This document shows, one piece after another, positions 10,446 through 20,557 of a stretch of DNA of 28,791 nt (the first letter of the stretch is position 1; the number at the start of each line of letters is the position of its first letter). The notes beneath the pieces were generated by a model. That model did no database searches and was not told where the DNA came from. It was given only the letters and a program-made list of their open reading frames with translations. The stretch is from assembly GCA_018398765.1 (NCBI GenBank), contig JAHBMJ010004700.1:42501-71291 (forward strand), given 5' to 3'. The position numbers and the translations under genes are program-made. This DNA is from Chromera velia (lineage: Eukaryota > Sar > Chromeraceae).

Positions 10446-10501
10446 TTCCTTTCTTTCTTTCTTTCTTTTCTTTCTTTTCTTTCTTTCTTTCTTTCTTTCT
10501 G

Positions 10502-10532
<31 letters not shown>

Positions 10533-10701
10533 CTTTCTTTCTTTCTTTCTTTCCTTCTTTCTTTCTTTCTTTCTTTCTTTCTCTCTTTCTCTTTCTTTCT
10601 TTCTCTCTTTCTCTTTCTTTCTTTCTTTCTTCCTTTCTTTCTTTCTTCCTTTCTTTCTTTCTTTCTTTCTTTCTTTCTCTTTCTTTCTTTCTTTCTTTCT
10701 T

Positions 10702-10732
<31 letters not shown>

Positions 10733-10733
10733 C

Positions 10734-10767
<34 letters not shown>

Positions 10768-10893
10768 TTCCTTTCTTTCTTCCTTTCTTTCTTTCTTTCT
10801 TTCTTTCTCTCTTTCTTTCTCTTTCTTTCTCTTTCTTTCATTCATCCATCCTTTCTTGTTTTCTTTCTTTCTTTCTCTTTCTTTCTTTCTTTT
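10010..10893. repeat. Very long (TTTC)n polypyrimidine tract
   Basis: Almost 900 bases carry virtually only C and T on the plus strand. A (CCTT)/(CCCTTC) lead-in at about 10040-10125 and a T run near 10128-10140 precede about 750 bases of TTTC units with CTCT and CCTT variants. It ends in the sequence CCCAAACAAG. Long FLSFF/KERK frames on both strands are repeat artefacts. Mirror-symmetric purine/pyrimidine DNA of this kind can form triplexes, and its true length is doubtful in an assembly. Confidence 0.95.
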
Positions 10894-11035
10894 TCCCAAA
10901 CAAGTTGTAACAAGCTGTATGGATTACTTTGTATTGAAATATGTTTTTTTGGATTAGGGACTTAGTTTTATTAGGCTGTCTAAGGCTGCGATTACTACTA
11001 TATAATTAATTGTATAGTTATATACAAGCTAGTCT

Positions 11036-12632
11036 ACAAGATTTAGTGACCATGTTTGATTTGATTTGATTTGATTTGAGGTAGGGCTTAAGCTCAAATC
11101 AAATATCCAGTCAGGGAGGACCTAGTGTTTAAAGACCTATCAAATACGATCAAATATTTGATCAATATGACTTTCAACCTCAAATATGAAGGTCCCGAAA
11201 AAACTTTTGCAAGTACCGATCCGTCACGCATGCTGATTCAAATGAAAAAACCTAAATCTTGATGGTTTGCTTTCAAAAAAAAAACGTTTTAAGCTGCACT
11301 GAAATTGACGTTTCACCCCCTTTTACTTCATCTAGAGGTAAACCGATCAGCTGAATGTTTTTCCGAACAGCTGTGTTGACTTTTCTAGTGCTGGAACATC
11401 TTTTATGGCCCCCTTTTTGAGCGTCTGCAAACATTTTACACCCCGTAAAGACATGTCATACAATCCAACAGGGTCGAACGGGAAGAAGGAGGCATTTGTT
11501 TTTAGAGCCGGGTACATAAAAAAAATATGGTCGCCTACGAGACGGATCCACAGGTGAGGTACCCCGCTTTTGACCAATTCGCCACCGGAGACATGCTGTA
11601 TGACTAGGACATTTTGGATGTGAACCATGAGAGATTGTAGCATGCCCCTGACCCCGAGTATCGAAAGGCTGCGACCACATTCCCTGTCAGTGTGGAGCAG
11701 TTCCAGAAAGGCAAGGGAAAAGGCAACAGGGGGGCTACTGACAGTGCTGGAGGGGGGGCCGCTCCTGCAGGGCCCGGCGGGAGGACCAATTTGAAACCAA
11801 AGGAGGCGGCCGCAGACACAAATGCTGAGAAGGCTAGGGGGAAACTTCCCCCTCCTGAGAAAGTTATCACTCCAGGTGAGGAAGGCTACCGACCTCTCTA
11901 TATTTACCTCCAACACAAAGGGCTTGTTGTCGGCCCTGGCGTGGCACAGAAGGTAGCCGAACTTACTAACTCTGGATGCTTAGCTGCCCAGAAACAGGAC
12001 GGTTCCAACACTAACAGCAATAGCAAACATGTGCGCGGTTCTCCGTCTCACCCCGTTGTCATCTCTCCGCAACCGAATAGAAGCCCAGGAGCACCCACTC
12101 CTGGACAGCTGAAAAGCCAGAGAAAAAGCTTTCAGCAGCTCCCACCACCGATCGATTCGATTCACATTGAAGAAAGTGATCATGAAGAAGAAGAAAAGGA
12201 AGTGCCATAAAGCTGAGCGATTGTCACATCAATTTTGGTACGTGCTCTAACTTTATCGTATCAACAAAAAGTCATATGCAATTTCAAATCTATCAATTTT
12301 ACGTTCTTAATCTCTATTAGTACTAGAGTGAGTCTCAGTGACTAGTGTATATACACTGCCACACAGGCATATTTTTTTTATAGAACTGATAAGTTATAAT
12401 TTTATGTATATTTTTTTAAATTTTTGAAACACATATCAGAAATGTTCTGATAACTATTGTCATGAGAATTTGAGAAAAATGATCAGAGTGACAGTAAGTC
12501 AGTGACTCAGTGAGGAACCCTAAGAGGTTAACCTCAAATCTTACCTCAAATATCAAATATTTGAGGTTGAAGCTCAAATCAAATCAAATCAAATCAAATA
12601 TAATCAAATCAAACATGGTCACTAACAAGATT
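11036..12632. mobile_element. hAT superfamily element (11044-12624) with TIRs and 8-bp target duplication
   Basis: The element begins TAGTGACCATGTTTGATT at 11044 and its right end at 12624 is the inverse of the same sequence. The direct repeat ACAAGATT flanks it at 11036-11043 and 12625-12632. The TIR start TAGTG and the 8-bp duplication fit hAT. Inside the TIRs are (TTTGA)n runs, and both subterminal regions hold CTCAAAT and TCAAATATTTGA palindromic words, likely transposase-binding clusters. At 1581 bp it is too short for a complete hAT transposase and I recognise no transposase domain. A separate unrecognised reading frame lies inside. The right flank continues into (ATTG)n. Confidence 0.92.
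11527..12210 (+). pseudogene. Unrecognised reading frame carried inside the hAT element, two in-frame TAG codons
   Basis: One plus-strand frame runs from an ATG at 11527 to a TAA at 12208-12210. It is interrupted only by TAG codons near 11605 and at 11638-11640, and the part after 11640 is open for about 190 codons. The text before and after the stops reads like protein, for example YPAFDQFATGDMLYD, then DILDVNHERL, then DPEYRKAATTFPVSVEQFQ. It continues with a Gly/Ala/Pro/Lys-rich segment, a more ordered part (EEGYRPLYIYLQHKGLVVGP), a Ser/Pro-rich linker and an acidic end. It is not a hAT transposase that I can recognise. It could be a decayed transposon ORF, a captured host fragment, or a split gene whose introns I cannot define. 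An overlapping minus-strand frame (11347-11916) is also long but has no better support. Confidence 0.4.
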
Positions 12633-14026
12633 GATTGATTGATTGATTGATTCAAGTTGATACATTAAGATTAGAGTTTTTCTCATAACACTGAGCTAGC
12701 CTCAGCTAGGAATTGAGTTTTTGCAGTCTCAGTACTGTTCTGTACTAGCTAGACAGATAGATTCGAGCATAGATCATAGATGGGTCTAGAGCCAGGTCTA
12801 GAGATAGGTGTATGGTTAGCCTAAGGTGTATAGAGTTTCTTAGTTGATGTTCGCTAGGATGTTCGCTAAATTGAATCGTTTCTGAGTCTAGTTCTGAGTC
12901 TGCCATTGCCGTAATAAGATAGGACAGGATAGACTGAATTAGTCTGAATTCCACTCAAAGAATCTTGATGAGACGAAGAGTGTGGGGGAGATGTAAAGAG
13001 GAACTTAAGGATGCTTTTTGAGATGTGACTGCCAAACAGCTCGCAGACGTTCATAACAAAGAAGAGAAAGGGAAAGGAAACAGAGAGCCACGTTCCAAGG
13101 TAGAAGATCTGATCGGTATACTTTATTAGATGAAAAGAGCAAGAGAGACAGGCTCTGCACGTAGGCATAAGGTCACAAATTATTAAAGGATGCATGCTAA
13201 TGTATGCTATCGCTCTACCCGTGCCCTCTGTCACTCTGTCTTTCATTCGCACTTTGTCAGAGAAAATCAAGAATAACTTAATATTATCCCGGGACAGTAA
13301 TTCAACTGTATCCATCTTTGTCAGCAGTAGCAATGGTTTTGAAGTGTGTTGCATGCCGCTGTATTACGTCATGCATGAACCTTGCGGTGGTCTCGGCATG
13401 TCCATCCTGGCCGTCCCGTTCATGCCTGTGCAGGCGGGGGCCATGGCATTTATTTCTGTTCGCGGTGGCAAAGTGTATCCTTTTAGCCCTTGATAGCTTC
13501 ATTGAGCAATCTGTTTACTCTGACGTGAACTGATAGTCCATAGACTAGGGTGCGCACCTGAATGACTGTCTGTATGTCTGTAGCTTGCCTGCTTGTATAC
13601 AATAAAGTGCAAGACAAGAAATTCATGTGTTGTGATGAGATGTGTGACATGTGTCATTGCATGTATGAGTGCATGGTGTAGAGTAATGTGCATAAATATA
13701 TGGTGTAAGGCGGACGTCAGATAACTGGCACGCAGGTCTAGGGCTCCGGCCCCGAACACAATGTAATCCTGTAATCTTGCCGTTTACGGGGGCGACCTCT
13801 ATAAGACAAAACGGCGACAGTGCTCTAGGGTACCACTAAATCACTTATAACAATCACTTATACTAGGCTAAATACTATAGGTCCTCTATAAGCTTAATTG
13901 TACTCAATGAAACATATTAATTTTCTGATATAATTTCTCATATCTGAGTTTTTGTAGAACGCTTTCAATCTATACTAGAATCTATAGGACCGTATATGTG
14001 TAAGTTACACAGTGTAACGCACTATG
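12633..14026. other. Intergenic DNA between two hAT elements, no gene recognised
   Basis: Starts with a short (ATTG)n repeat. A GC-richer island at about 13320-13500 stands out from AT-rich surroundings and is open on both strands: a 162-codon minus frame at 12866-13354 and a 99-codon plus frame at 13194-13493. I recognise nothing in either. The rest has short repeated words (CTAGA, GTGTATAGAG) but no tRNA or rRNA. Confidence 0.4.
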
Positions 14027-15077
14027 CTTCGTCGCAGTGTTGTCAAGTCTCGGTACTTTCGGTACCTCGGTACCAGAGGGGGGGTCGGTATCAGATTTCG
14101 GATCGGATCTTTTGGTACCGACCTAAATGACTCTCAAACTTAAAAATCACATATAGTCTGATGTTACAATATCATTTAAACACTGTTAAAACACACTTCA
14201 TAAAATAAAATAAACAAAATACACCATGACCAGTGTTGATCACTGTTAGAGGAGAGAGATCAATTGAAGGATAGGAACAACATGAAAAGAGACTCAGACC
14301 AACACTCTTGTTTTTTTTGTGGCGGTGCACGTGTGCAGCCCTAAAATTCATGTAAGAAGACGGTGATGCTTCAGATGGCAGTTCTGCATCCATGTGAGGA
14401 TACACGAGATACATACAATGCGCGGCTCTTGCGCGCGCCCCCCTCTCGCGCTTCAAATTAGACATCAAAAGTTTATGCTAGTCATCTTTGAGAGGGGGGG
14501 CATTGACTTAAAGTTTGTTCCTAGCGTCTGGCCTATACGTCTTTCATCTCTTCCTTCTGTCCTGGTTACTGCTCTCGCTGCTTGCTCTCTCTTTCATGCG
14601 ACCTTATACTTAACGCTCCTCCATCTGAATGCCTTCTTCGGCATTTGCTAAGTACTTCCTACCCCACAGTCATGACCAGTGTACTGCCTACTCCTGTTTC
14701 CTCCCAGCCCTCCCCCTGCACTCCTCTGGTCCCCCAAATGCATGCGCTTGCCGCTTTCAGGTGGGCAATCTACAGTCGGGCTCGGATCCGGCCGCACGTC
14801 TTACTCACGTGTTGCCCCCATTTCTCACTTAATCGCTCTGCCACCCTCTTCAAGAACATCTTTGCCCCCCCTTCCATCGTCCCGTCGACCGTACTGACAT
14901 ATTCCAGTGTCCTAATGGCGTATAAACAGTCTGTAAAGAGTTCTAAAAACCTGTTTAGAATATGTAAAAACGCCGGTACCGAAAATACCGAAAAAGTACC
15001 GAAAAATTTCGGATCGGGGGGTCGGTATCGGATTTCGGTACTTAGGTTTGTCAGGACTTAACAACTCTGCTTCGTCG
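14027..15077. mobile_element. hAT-type element copy B (14035-15069) with 8-bp target duplication
   Basis: The left about 190 bp and right about 170 bp match copy A at 407-885 closely, including the CAGTGTTGT...CAACTCTG termini and the GGTACCGAAA words. The direct repeat CTTCGTCG flanks it at 14027-14034 and 15070-15077. At 1035 bp it is twice copy A. The two interiors share only the short block ending GCTAGTCATCTTTGAG (A about 690-705, B about 14476-14492). About 400 extra bases follow that block in B, and the segment before it differs. No transposase is seen, so it is non-autonomous. Confidence 0.92.
14494..14625. repeat. Dispersed repeat inside hAT copy B, inverted copy at 28498-28630
   Basis: About 130 bp starting with a G run and CATTGACTTAAAGTTTG is present in reverse orientation at 28498-28630 with about ten differences. 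Copy A lacks it. It is therefore either a segment captured or inserted in copy B, or part of a longer parent element. Confidence 0.85.
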
Positions 15078-15591
15078 GTAACACTGTCACGCCGTGACAG
15101 CCAGTATGACAGTTGCACCGCTTCGGTTATCGCCTTGTTGATAGAGTGCACCCGGGCAGCACCCCGCAGCGGTCCCCGCTAGGCATCCCGTACCCCCTGG
15201 TCGACCCCTCGATCGTTCTAGCGATCGTTCTGCATGATCTACCTAGGCTAGTACCTAGGGCTCCGCGCTCACACTACAAGTTTTCAGTAAAGCACCTGCT
15301 CCTCTCCCTCTCGGTCTACCATTCGGACCAGCCGTGAGTAGATTTTCTTTTAAGCATCGATCACAAAGCATCCTTCAGGATCGAAATTTACCCCTCTACC
15401 CTCCCACCCCCTTTCACTCAAGCGCACTCACTTTCCATACTTCCCATTCTGCATTCAATCATCTCCCATGTCCCTCCTTTGTATACATACAACCCTACAC
15501 GCCATCGAGAAACCCAAAGATGCTGCATTAAAAAACAAAAAAATTAAAAGGCAACGTCGGAGAAGCTTTTTCGTCAGCCTCCTCCCGCATG
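15078..15591. other. Intergenic DNA, no gene recognised
   Basis: Holds a doubled ACCTAGG (about 15240-15258), a doubled CGATCGTTCT (about 15210-15230) and pyrimidine-rich DNA. It should contain the 3' end of the minus-strand ORF at 15592-16935. No tRNA or other structured RNA gene could be assigned. Confidence 0.4.
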
Positions 15592-16935
15592 TCACCGGCC
15601 CGTTGACATTACTCTCCCCCCCCCCAATCCAGTCTCATGATAGTTCGTGCGAATGTATTCTCTTGTCCTCTTCGCAAAGATGCCGCCCGGTGCGGCTGAA
15701 GTCGGAACGAAATTCGAGAGGTCAAAATTAGAAAACGACTCACGACCTCCCGGCTCAAACGACACACCCCTGGCGATGCGCACGTACATGGGAGGCAGCT
15801 CCCACGCAACTGTTTCGTTCAGTTTTCTATCTTTAAACACAGAGCTCCTCAGCCCGTCAGACAGCACCACCCAATCCTCACTGGACACAAACACCCTGTC
15901 CCCCCCAAACAAGTCACGCAGACCCTCCACCTTTGCGAGGACCTTCCGCTCCTCCTCCACCCCAATGTTGTAGGGTATATCACGATGGCTCACATGAACT
16001 CTGTACTTCATTCCGATCCACGCACCGGAGGAAGTGTGCAATTCTTTCAGATTAGCCTGTATTTTACTACGAGTATTTGTCAACCACACTGCCGTTGCCA
16101 CAGAAATCTCACCTTGGAAGAGACGCAGGGCTACCTCTCGGGCACTAAGAAAGTCTGGATGTGTGCCGGGGTTTTCTGCGACAATTGACACGCAAATGCA
16201 ATGAGCACCCTCCCTTTGTCGCTCCATTTCCGCTACAACATCCAGACCACAGGACCAGTCGACTTGGCGGACTGTCCTCACATCAAAATCTTGACGTGTG
16301 TTCGGGGATACTCGGAGGCCGCGCTGAAGAACGGAATCGCAGAGCTCCTCTGTCTCGCTCCCAGACCCATCTCCGAACCCCTGAGCTCCCCCACGATCAC
16401 CAACGCACCCCTGGAGTAGCACGGCGCCCCCCCTGCTTGCAAGACTTCTCGTGGGAGATGCCATACCGGAACGAACTGATTCCGTGTCCACTGCAGGCAG
16501 AGCCCCTGCGAGACAGGAGTCTGTCTGAAATGCCGCCGTTTCGGCTGAAACTTCTGTGAAGGCCGCAGCGGGGGGGGCAATTTTCAAAAATGCCCATGCG
16601 TCCCGCTCTCGTGCGTCTATCACGGAAGTTTCCGAACCCCCCTTCCGCACCCCGCAATCACCTGATGGAGATGGTGAGGTGTGCACTGTAGCGCCTGACT
16701 TGCATGCTTGAGGCAACTGTGGCTGTGCCGCTGAGGTTTTGGCCCACCCCAGAAGCTCTTTGGCCTCAATCCTGGTGAGTGCGGGGACTTCAGTGAGCAT
16801 CTCTGTGATGAAACCGTTCAAGTCGCCTGCCTCCGATCCAATAATCCGATTTCGGATCCGCTCGTCTTTTTTTGGCCATCCCGCTTCGATCAGCTTTCGA
16901 GCGAGGTCCTCTGGTAGGGTCGAGTCCCACACCAT
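15592..16935 (-). CDS. Hypothetical protein, 447 residues, single exon
   Basis: An uninterrupted frame from the first ATG after an in-frame TGA. I do not recognise the family. Residues about 1-70 form a compact, charged, probably helical segment (LARKLIEAGWPKK, LTRIEAKELLGWAK). Residues about 75-200 are low in order, rich in Ala, Ser, Gly and Pro. The last about 240 residues look like a folded domain with IVAENPGTHPDFLSAREVA, GMKYRVHVSHRDIPYNIGVE and DWVVLSDGLRSSVFKD. There is no signal peptide, so a plastid role is not indicated. The gene stands alone, divergent from the SET-domain gene with about 750 bp between starts. Further downstream exons cannot be excluded. Length, ordinary composition and two domain-like ends favour a real gene over chance. 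Confidence 0.6.
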   Translation of the reverse strand: MVWDSTLPEDLARKLIEAGWPKKDERIRNRIIGSEAGDLNGFITEMLTEVPALTRIEAKELLGWAKTSAAQPQLPQACKSGATVHTSPSPSGDCGVRKGGSETSVIDARERDAWAFLKIAPPAAAFTEVSAETAAFQTDSCLAGALPAVDTESVRSGMASPTRSLASRGGAVLLQGCVGDRGGAQGFGDGSGSETEELCDSVLQRGLRVSPNTRQDFDVRTVRQVDWSCGLDVVAEMERQREGAHCICVSIVAENPGTHPDFLSAREVALRLFQGEISVATAVWLTNTRSKIQANLKELHTSSGAWIGMKYRVHVSHRDIPYNIGVEEERKVLAKVEGLRDLFGGDRVFVSSEDWVVLSDGLRSSVFKDRKLNETVAWELPPMYVRIARGVSFEPGGRESFSNFDLSNFVPTSAAPGGIFAKRTREYIRTNYHETGLGGGRVMSTGR

Positions 16936-17686
16936 CTTTTTGTTCAGTGAGTGAATACTAATTCATATATCGATGAGAAAAGAGGGACAAGCTACTTCGA
17001 GTCGACTGTCTGTCAACAGAGCGTCTCCTCTTGCGCGGAAGGGGGAGAAGTCAAGACAGAAGCGAACCGAATTAAGCGAACCTTGTGTTCCTGGTGGCGT
17101 CTCCAGAAGCTGCAAGCGTCCAGAGAATTAACAGGGCAATAGAAAAATGATCTCTCGCCTTTACTACTACCCATAATAGTGCCACTTTCAGTGCCTCTGT
17201 CGATAATAGCCTCTGTCTTTATGTACGGTTTTCTTTCTTTAATCTCTTTAATGTCGGCTCCTGTCGCCAAGTGTCTGACAGACGAGTCAGCCTTTGCTTT
17301 CGGACACAGTCTCCATATAGTCTCCATGCAACAATCAGTCTGCATGATCGTCGCTGATTAATTGACGCACGCGAGACGAGACGGCACGGCTGTCCCATGC
17401 ACTTCAGAATGCGTCAGAAGCCGAAAATTCGATCGGAGGGAATATGGAGATATATGGAGGGAATCATTGCCGTGCACTGCTCGTTGACTCAAGCCCTATC
17501 CGGCTCTCTTCTGCCACCTGGGGTGGGTGGGCCGTGACCTGGCTGGTGTTCCGTGGCAATTTTTCTTGCCAACCATCGATCTGATCAATTTGTTGAAATC
17601 AGCAGCAAGGAGACGGCTTGACTAACCCAATCAGCAATCCAAAGCCCAACTCGTCTCTCCAGCTCACTCCTTTGTTCTCTCCCATA
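16936..17686. promoter_or_regulatory. Divergent intergenic region before the SET-domain gene
   Basis: Separates the start codons of the minus-strand 447-residue ORF and the plus-strand methyltransferase, so it should hold both promoters. A 110-codon minus frame (17013-17345) exists but has no recognisable features. Two close TATGGAG words lie near 17443-17460. No motif decides a promoter position. Confidence 0.4.
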
Positions 17687-20557
17687 ATGCAAAACAAGGG
17701 GTCCCTTTCGGACGCAGAAGACGATCGTGCTTATGCAAAGTGGTTGAAGGACTCAGCCAATGTTCTTTTGAAGAAGTGCGCCATCGGTTTGTTTCCACAG
17801 ACAGGACGAGGGGCCGTAGCGACTGAGGATATCAAGGAGGGCGAGGTGGTCGTGTCGGTGCCTTCCGATTCGATTATCCTCGCAGGGGGAGGGGGGGCAG
17901 AGGAGATCGATAGGGTCCTTGAAGACCATGAGCTCGTCTTCGGGAACCCTCAATCTGTGGAACAGTCAGTAGAGTTCAGCGGTTCCGTACCTCGTCTCCT
18001 AGTTCCCTTAAATTCATGAACGCTTCTCTTTTTTCTTGCAGGTCGGTTGCGCTGGTAGTGACGATGATGGCGGAATGGTGCAAGGGCGACGAAAGCCAAT
18101 GGGGTCCCTATCTTCATAATGTGGTGGGAGAAGGGTGGAGGAATGTGCCTGATCTGCCGATATTTTGGGACAGGAAAAGCAAGGCCTTGACTGTGGGTAC
18201 CTCATTTTTCGAAAAGCCTGGATGTGGGTTCCCGTGTTCTGCCTTTGAGGGGCCAGAGGACCGTCACTTAATTGACAGGCTGTGGGAGGACAGGGTGCGG
18301 CCGTTGGTGGAAGAACACTACGAGCTGTTCATTCAAGAGGGCGCCGGGGGGGACGACGAAGAGGATGAGGACGTCGAAAGAGACGGCGAGACTGTTGCAG
18401 AAGAGAGCCAGGAGCTGTTCTACGTGATGGCTGCGGTGGCAAGCAGTTACTCCTTCGAGTTGGGAGACGATAAGTATCAGGCCATGGTCAGTCAGACTGT
18501 ATGGGAGGTTCATTCAAAGAAGGAGGGATGTGTGTTTGAATGTGCGTGAAGATGTCTAAAAAGGAATGGTAAGCCCTTCTTTGGTCACACGAGCGTCCCC
18601 TCTAAGCTCTCTCTCTCTCTCCCTTCCCCCCCCCNNNNNNNNNNNNNNNNNNNNNNNNNNNNNNNNNNNNNNNNNNNNNNNNNNNNNNNNNNNNNNNNNN
18701 NNNNNNNNNNNNNNNNNNNNNNNNNNNNNNNNNNNNNNNNNNNNNNNNNNNNNNNNNNNNNNNNNNNNNNNNNNNNNNNNNNNNNNNNNNNCCTTTCTCT
18801 CATGTGTGTGTGTGAGAGAGAGAGAGCGAGAGACAGACAGAGAGAGGTCGCGAAAGTCACAGAGAGCGCACGTTTGTGTTCCTCCCCCCTTTCAGGTGCC
18901 GTTCTGGGACATGCTGAACCACGTGACAGGTAGAGTGAACGTGCGGTTGCACCACTGCGAGGAGACAGACCAGCTACAGATGATTGCCTCGAAAGACATC
19001 CCTGCGTGGTCTGAAGTCATCAACTCATATGGCCACCTCGGGACGGGGGCACTCGCACGGAGCTACGGCTTCATTGAGCCCTTCAATGTGGTCGGCCTTC
19101 TGGCTGCGGGGGAGGAGACGGGGGGCCCTGTCAGCCCCCCCCTCCCTGGCTGGTTGGAGACCTTGGTTGCTGACAGGTCCAAGGAGAGTCTTTCGTACAA
19201 TTGTCACGAGAGGGCAGATCTGCCCATTTGGTTTTTGGTCGAGGCGTTGGTAGTTTGGGAGAAGGGGGGGAAGGGAACAGGGAATGGAAAGAGGTCGGGA
19301 AGCGAGGAAGAGCCGGGAAGGAAGAAACAGAAAGTTGAAAAGGAGGACCAAAAGAAAGATCAAGTCCCTCTCTCGAATTCCTCTTGTCTTCCGTGCCCCT
19401 CAAGTCTCCCGTCTCCCTCTCACCCTCACTTAGTCACGCAACTGCGGTCATCTTATCATCGCGTTCTTGGTATTGGAGAGGAGGACGAGGATGAGGAAGA
19501 AGAAGAAGATGAAGAGACGATTGGACTGAGGGAGTCTGCGTGGAGAAGAGTGGAGACACTGAAGAGGCTGGAATTTTTGTCTGCCGACGGATGGCTTTCA
19601 CTGCCCCTCTGTCTCCCTGCCTCTTCCTCTTCCAGCTCTTCTTCTTCCGCCTCTTCTTCCGGCTTGACATCGGCGAAAAAGGAGGCAGAACCAGAGGGAG
19701 AGGAAGAGTCATGTGGTTTGCATCGCTTGTCGGTACTCTCTTCTTTTCTCCTTTTGGTTTCGGATGAGTGGGCGCAGTTAGAGGAGCATGTGGAAGGTTT
19801 GTTGGAGGGACTTGAAGGGGCAGAGTCCAAATCGGAAGACGAAAAAGAAAAGACAGAAGAAAAAGAAACAGAAAATTCAAAAAGTCATGCCGGCATCAGT
19901 CCTCCGTTTACAGAGTGTCTTGAACGGTTTCTTGACTCAAGAAGTCTTTCATCCGAAGTGTCTCAGACGTCGGGGGCAAAAGAAGGGTTGGTGGATATTC
20001 ACAGGGGGCGTGTTTTTGACTTTGTTCGTTTCTGTCTGGAGGGGCGGGTTGCATGCATAGCGGGTGAGGGCGAGGCTTCGGACCTCGATATTTTTGTAAA
20101 GGGTGTGGAGGGGGTGTTGAAGGGGCAAGGGCACGAAGGGGAGACGGAATTGCGTCAGTTTGTGAAGGGTTTTGTCTGGGATGAGAATAGTCGAGAGACT
20201 GCTGCTTCTGCAGTCCGTCTCGTGGAGCGTCGAGTGCTGTGGTCGAATTTGGGGGAGTTGGACCGATTGAAGGCGAGGGAGACGAAGGAGGGGGGTGGGG
20301 GAGGGGAGTCGGCATTGTGTGGTGGTTGGTCGTGTGTGATGAAGGGGGATGAGGCAAAGATGTGGAGAGAGTTTTGTTGGAAGGTGTGGGGTCCCCCCCG
20401 TCGAGAGGGGGTGACGGTAGAGTGGCTTTTCAGGGGGGAGGGAGGGGAGGAGGAGGGTGAAGATGATGAAGAAGAGGGAGATGGAGAGATGGGAGAAGAC
20501 GAGGATGAGAACGACGATGAAGACGGAGAAGAAGAGTCCGATTATGATTCAGACTGA
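17687..20557 (+). CDS. SET-domain protein lysine methyltransferase, SETD6/Rubisco-LSMT type, 3 exons
   Basis: Exons 17687-17964, 18042-18486 and 18896-20557 join in phase through GT-AG introns (donors GTCAGT both times) to 794 residues. The start is the first ATG in the frame. The SET domain opens with GRGAVATEDIKEGE (GRG at residues 40-42). It has an inserted helical part (WGPYLHNVVGEGW) and closes with VPFWDMLNH (N249-H250) and INSYGHL (catalytic-type Tyr286), then ARSYGFIE. This order is that of SETD6, yeast RKM proteins and Rubisco LSMT, S-adenosylmethionine-dependent enzymes acting on lysines of non-histone proteins. The C-terminal half carries a Lys-rich stretch, acidic runs, a poly-Ser insertion near residues 480-500, a helical region (WAQLEEHVEGLLEGLEG) likely equivalent to the substrate-binding domain, and a very acidic tail. 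No plastid leader is evident, so a cytosolic or nuclear role is more likely. The substrate cannot be told. Confidence 0.87.
18635..18791. other. Assembly gap (157 N) in intron 2 of the SET-domain gene
   Basis: The run of N is preceded by (CT)n and a C run and followed by (GA)/(GT) repeats, all within the intron 18487-18895. The gap therefore does not affect the predicted protein, and the ORF reading through it is not coding. Confidence 0.98.

Noticed and set aside
9944-10957. Very long open frames on both strands encoding FLSFF or KKERKKER repeats
   Set aside because: They are translations of the TTTC/GAAA tract in all frames, without starts or domains that make sense.
12866-13354. 162-codon minus-strand frame as a gene
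   Set aside because: No recognisable domain, overlapping plus-strand frame of similar quality and AT-rich low-information sequence; left as intergenic.
15113-15337. Possible tRNA or structured RNA in the GC-rich stretch with repeated CGATCGTTCT and ACCTAGG
   Set aside because: No cloverleaf with acceptor stem and T-loop could be formed; the words are direct repeats, not paired stems.
16161-16559. Plus-strand ORF overlapping the 447-residue gene
   Set aside because: No features, composition typical of an antisense shadow of the longer minus-strand frame.
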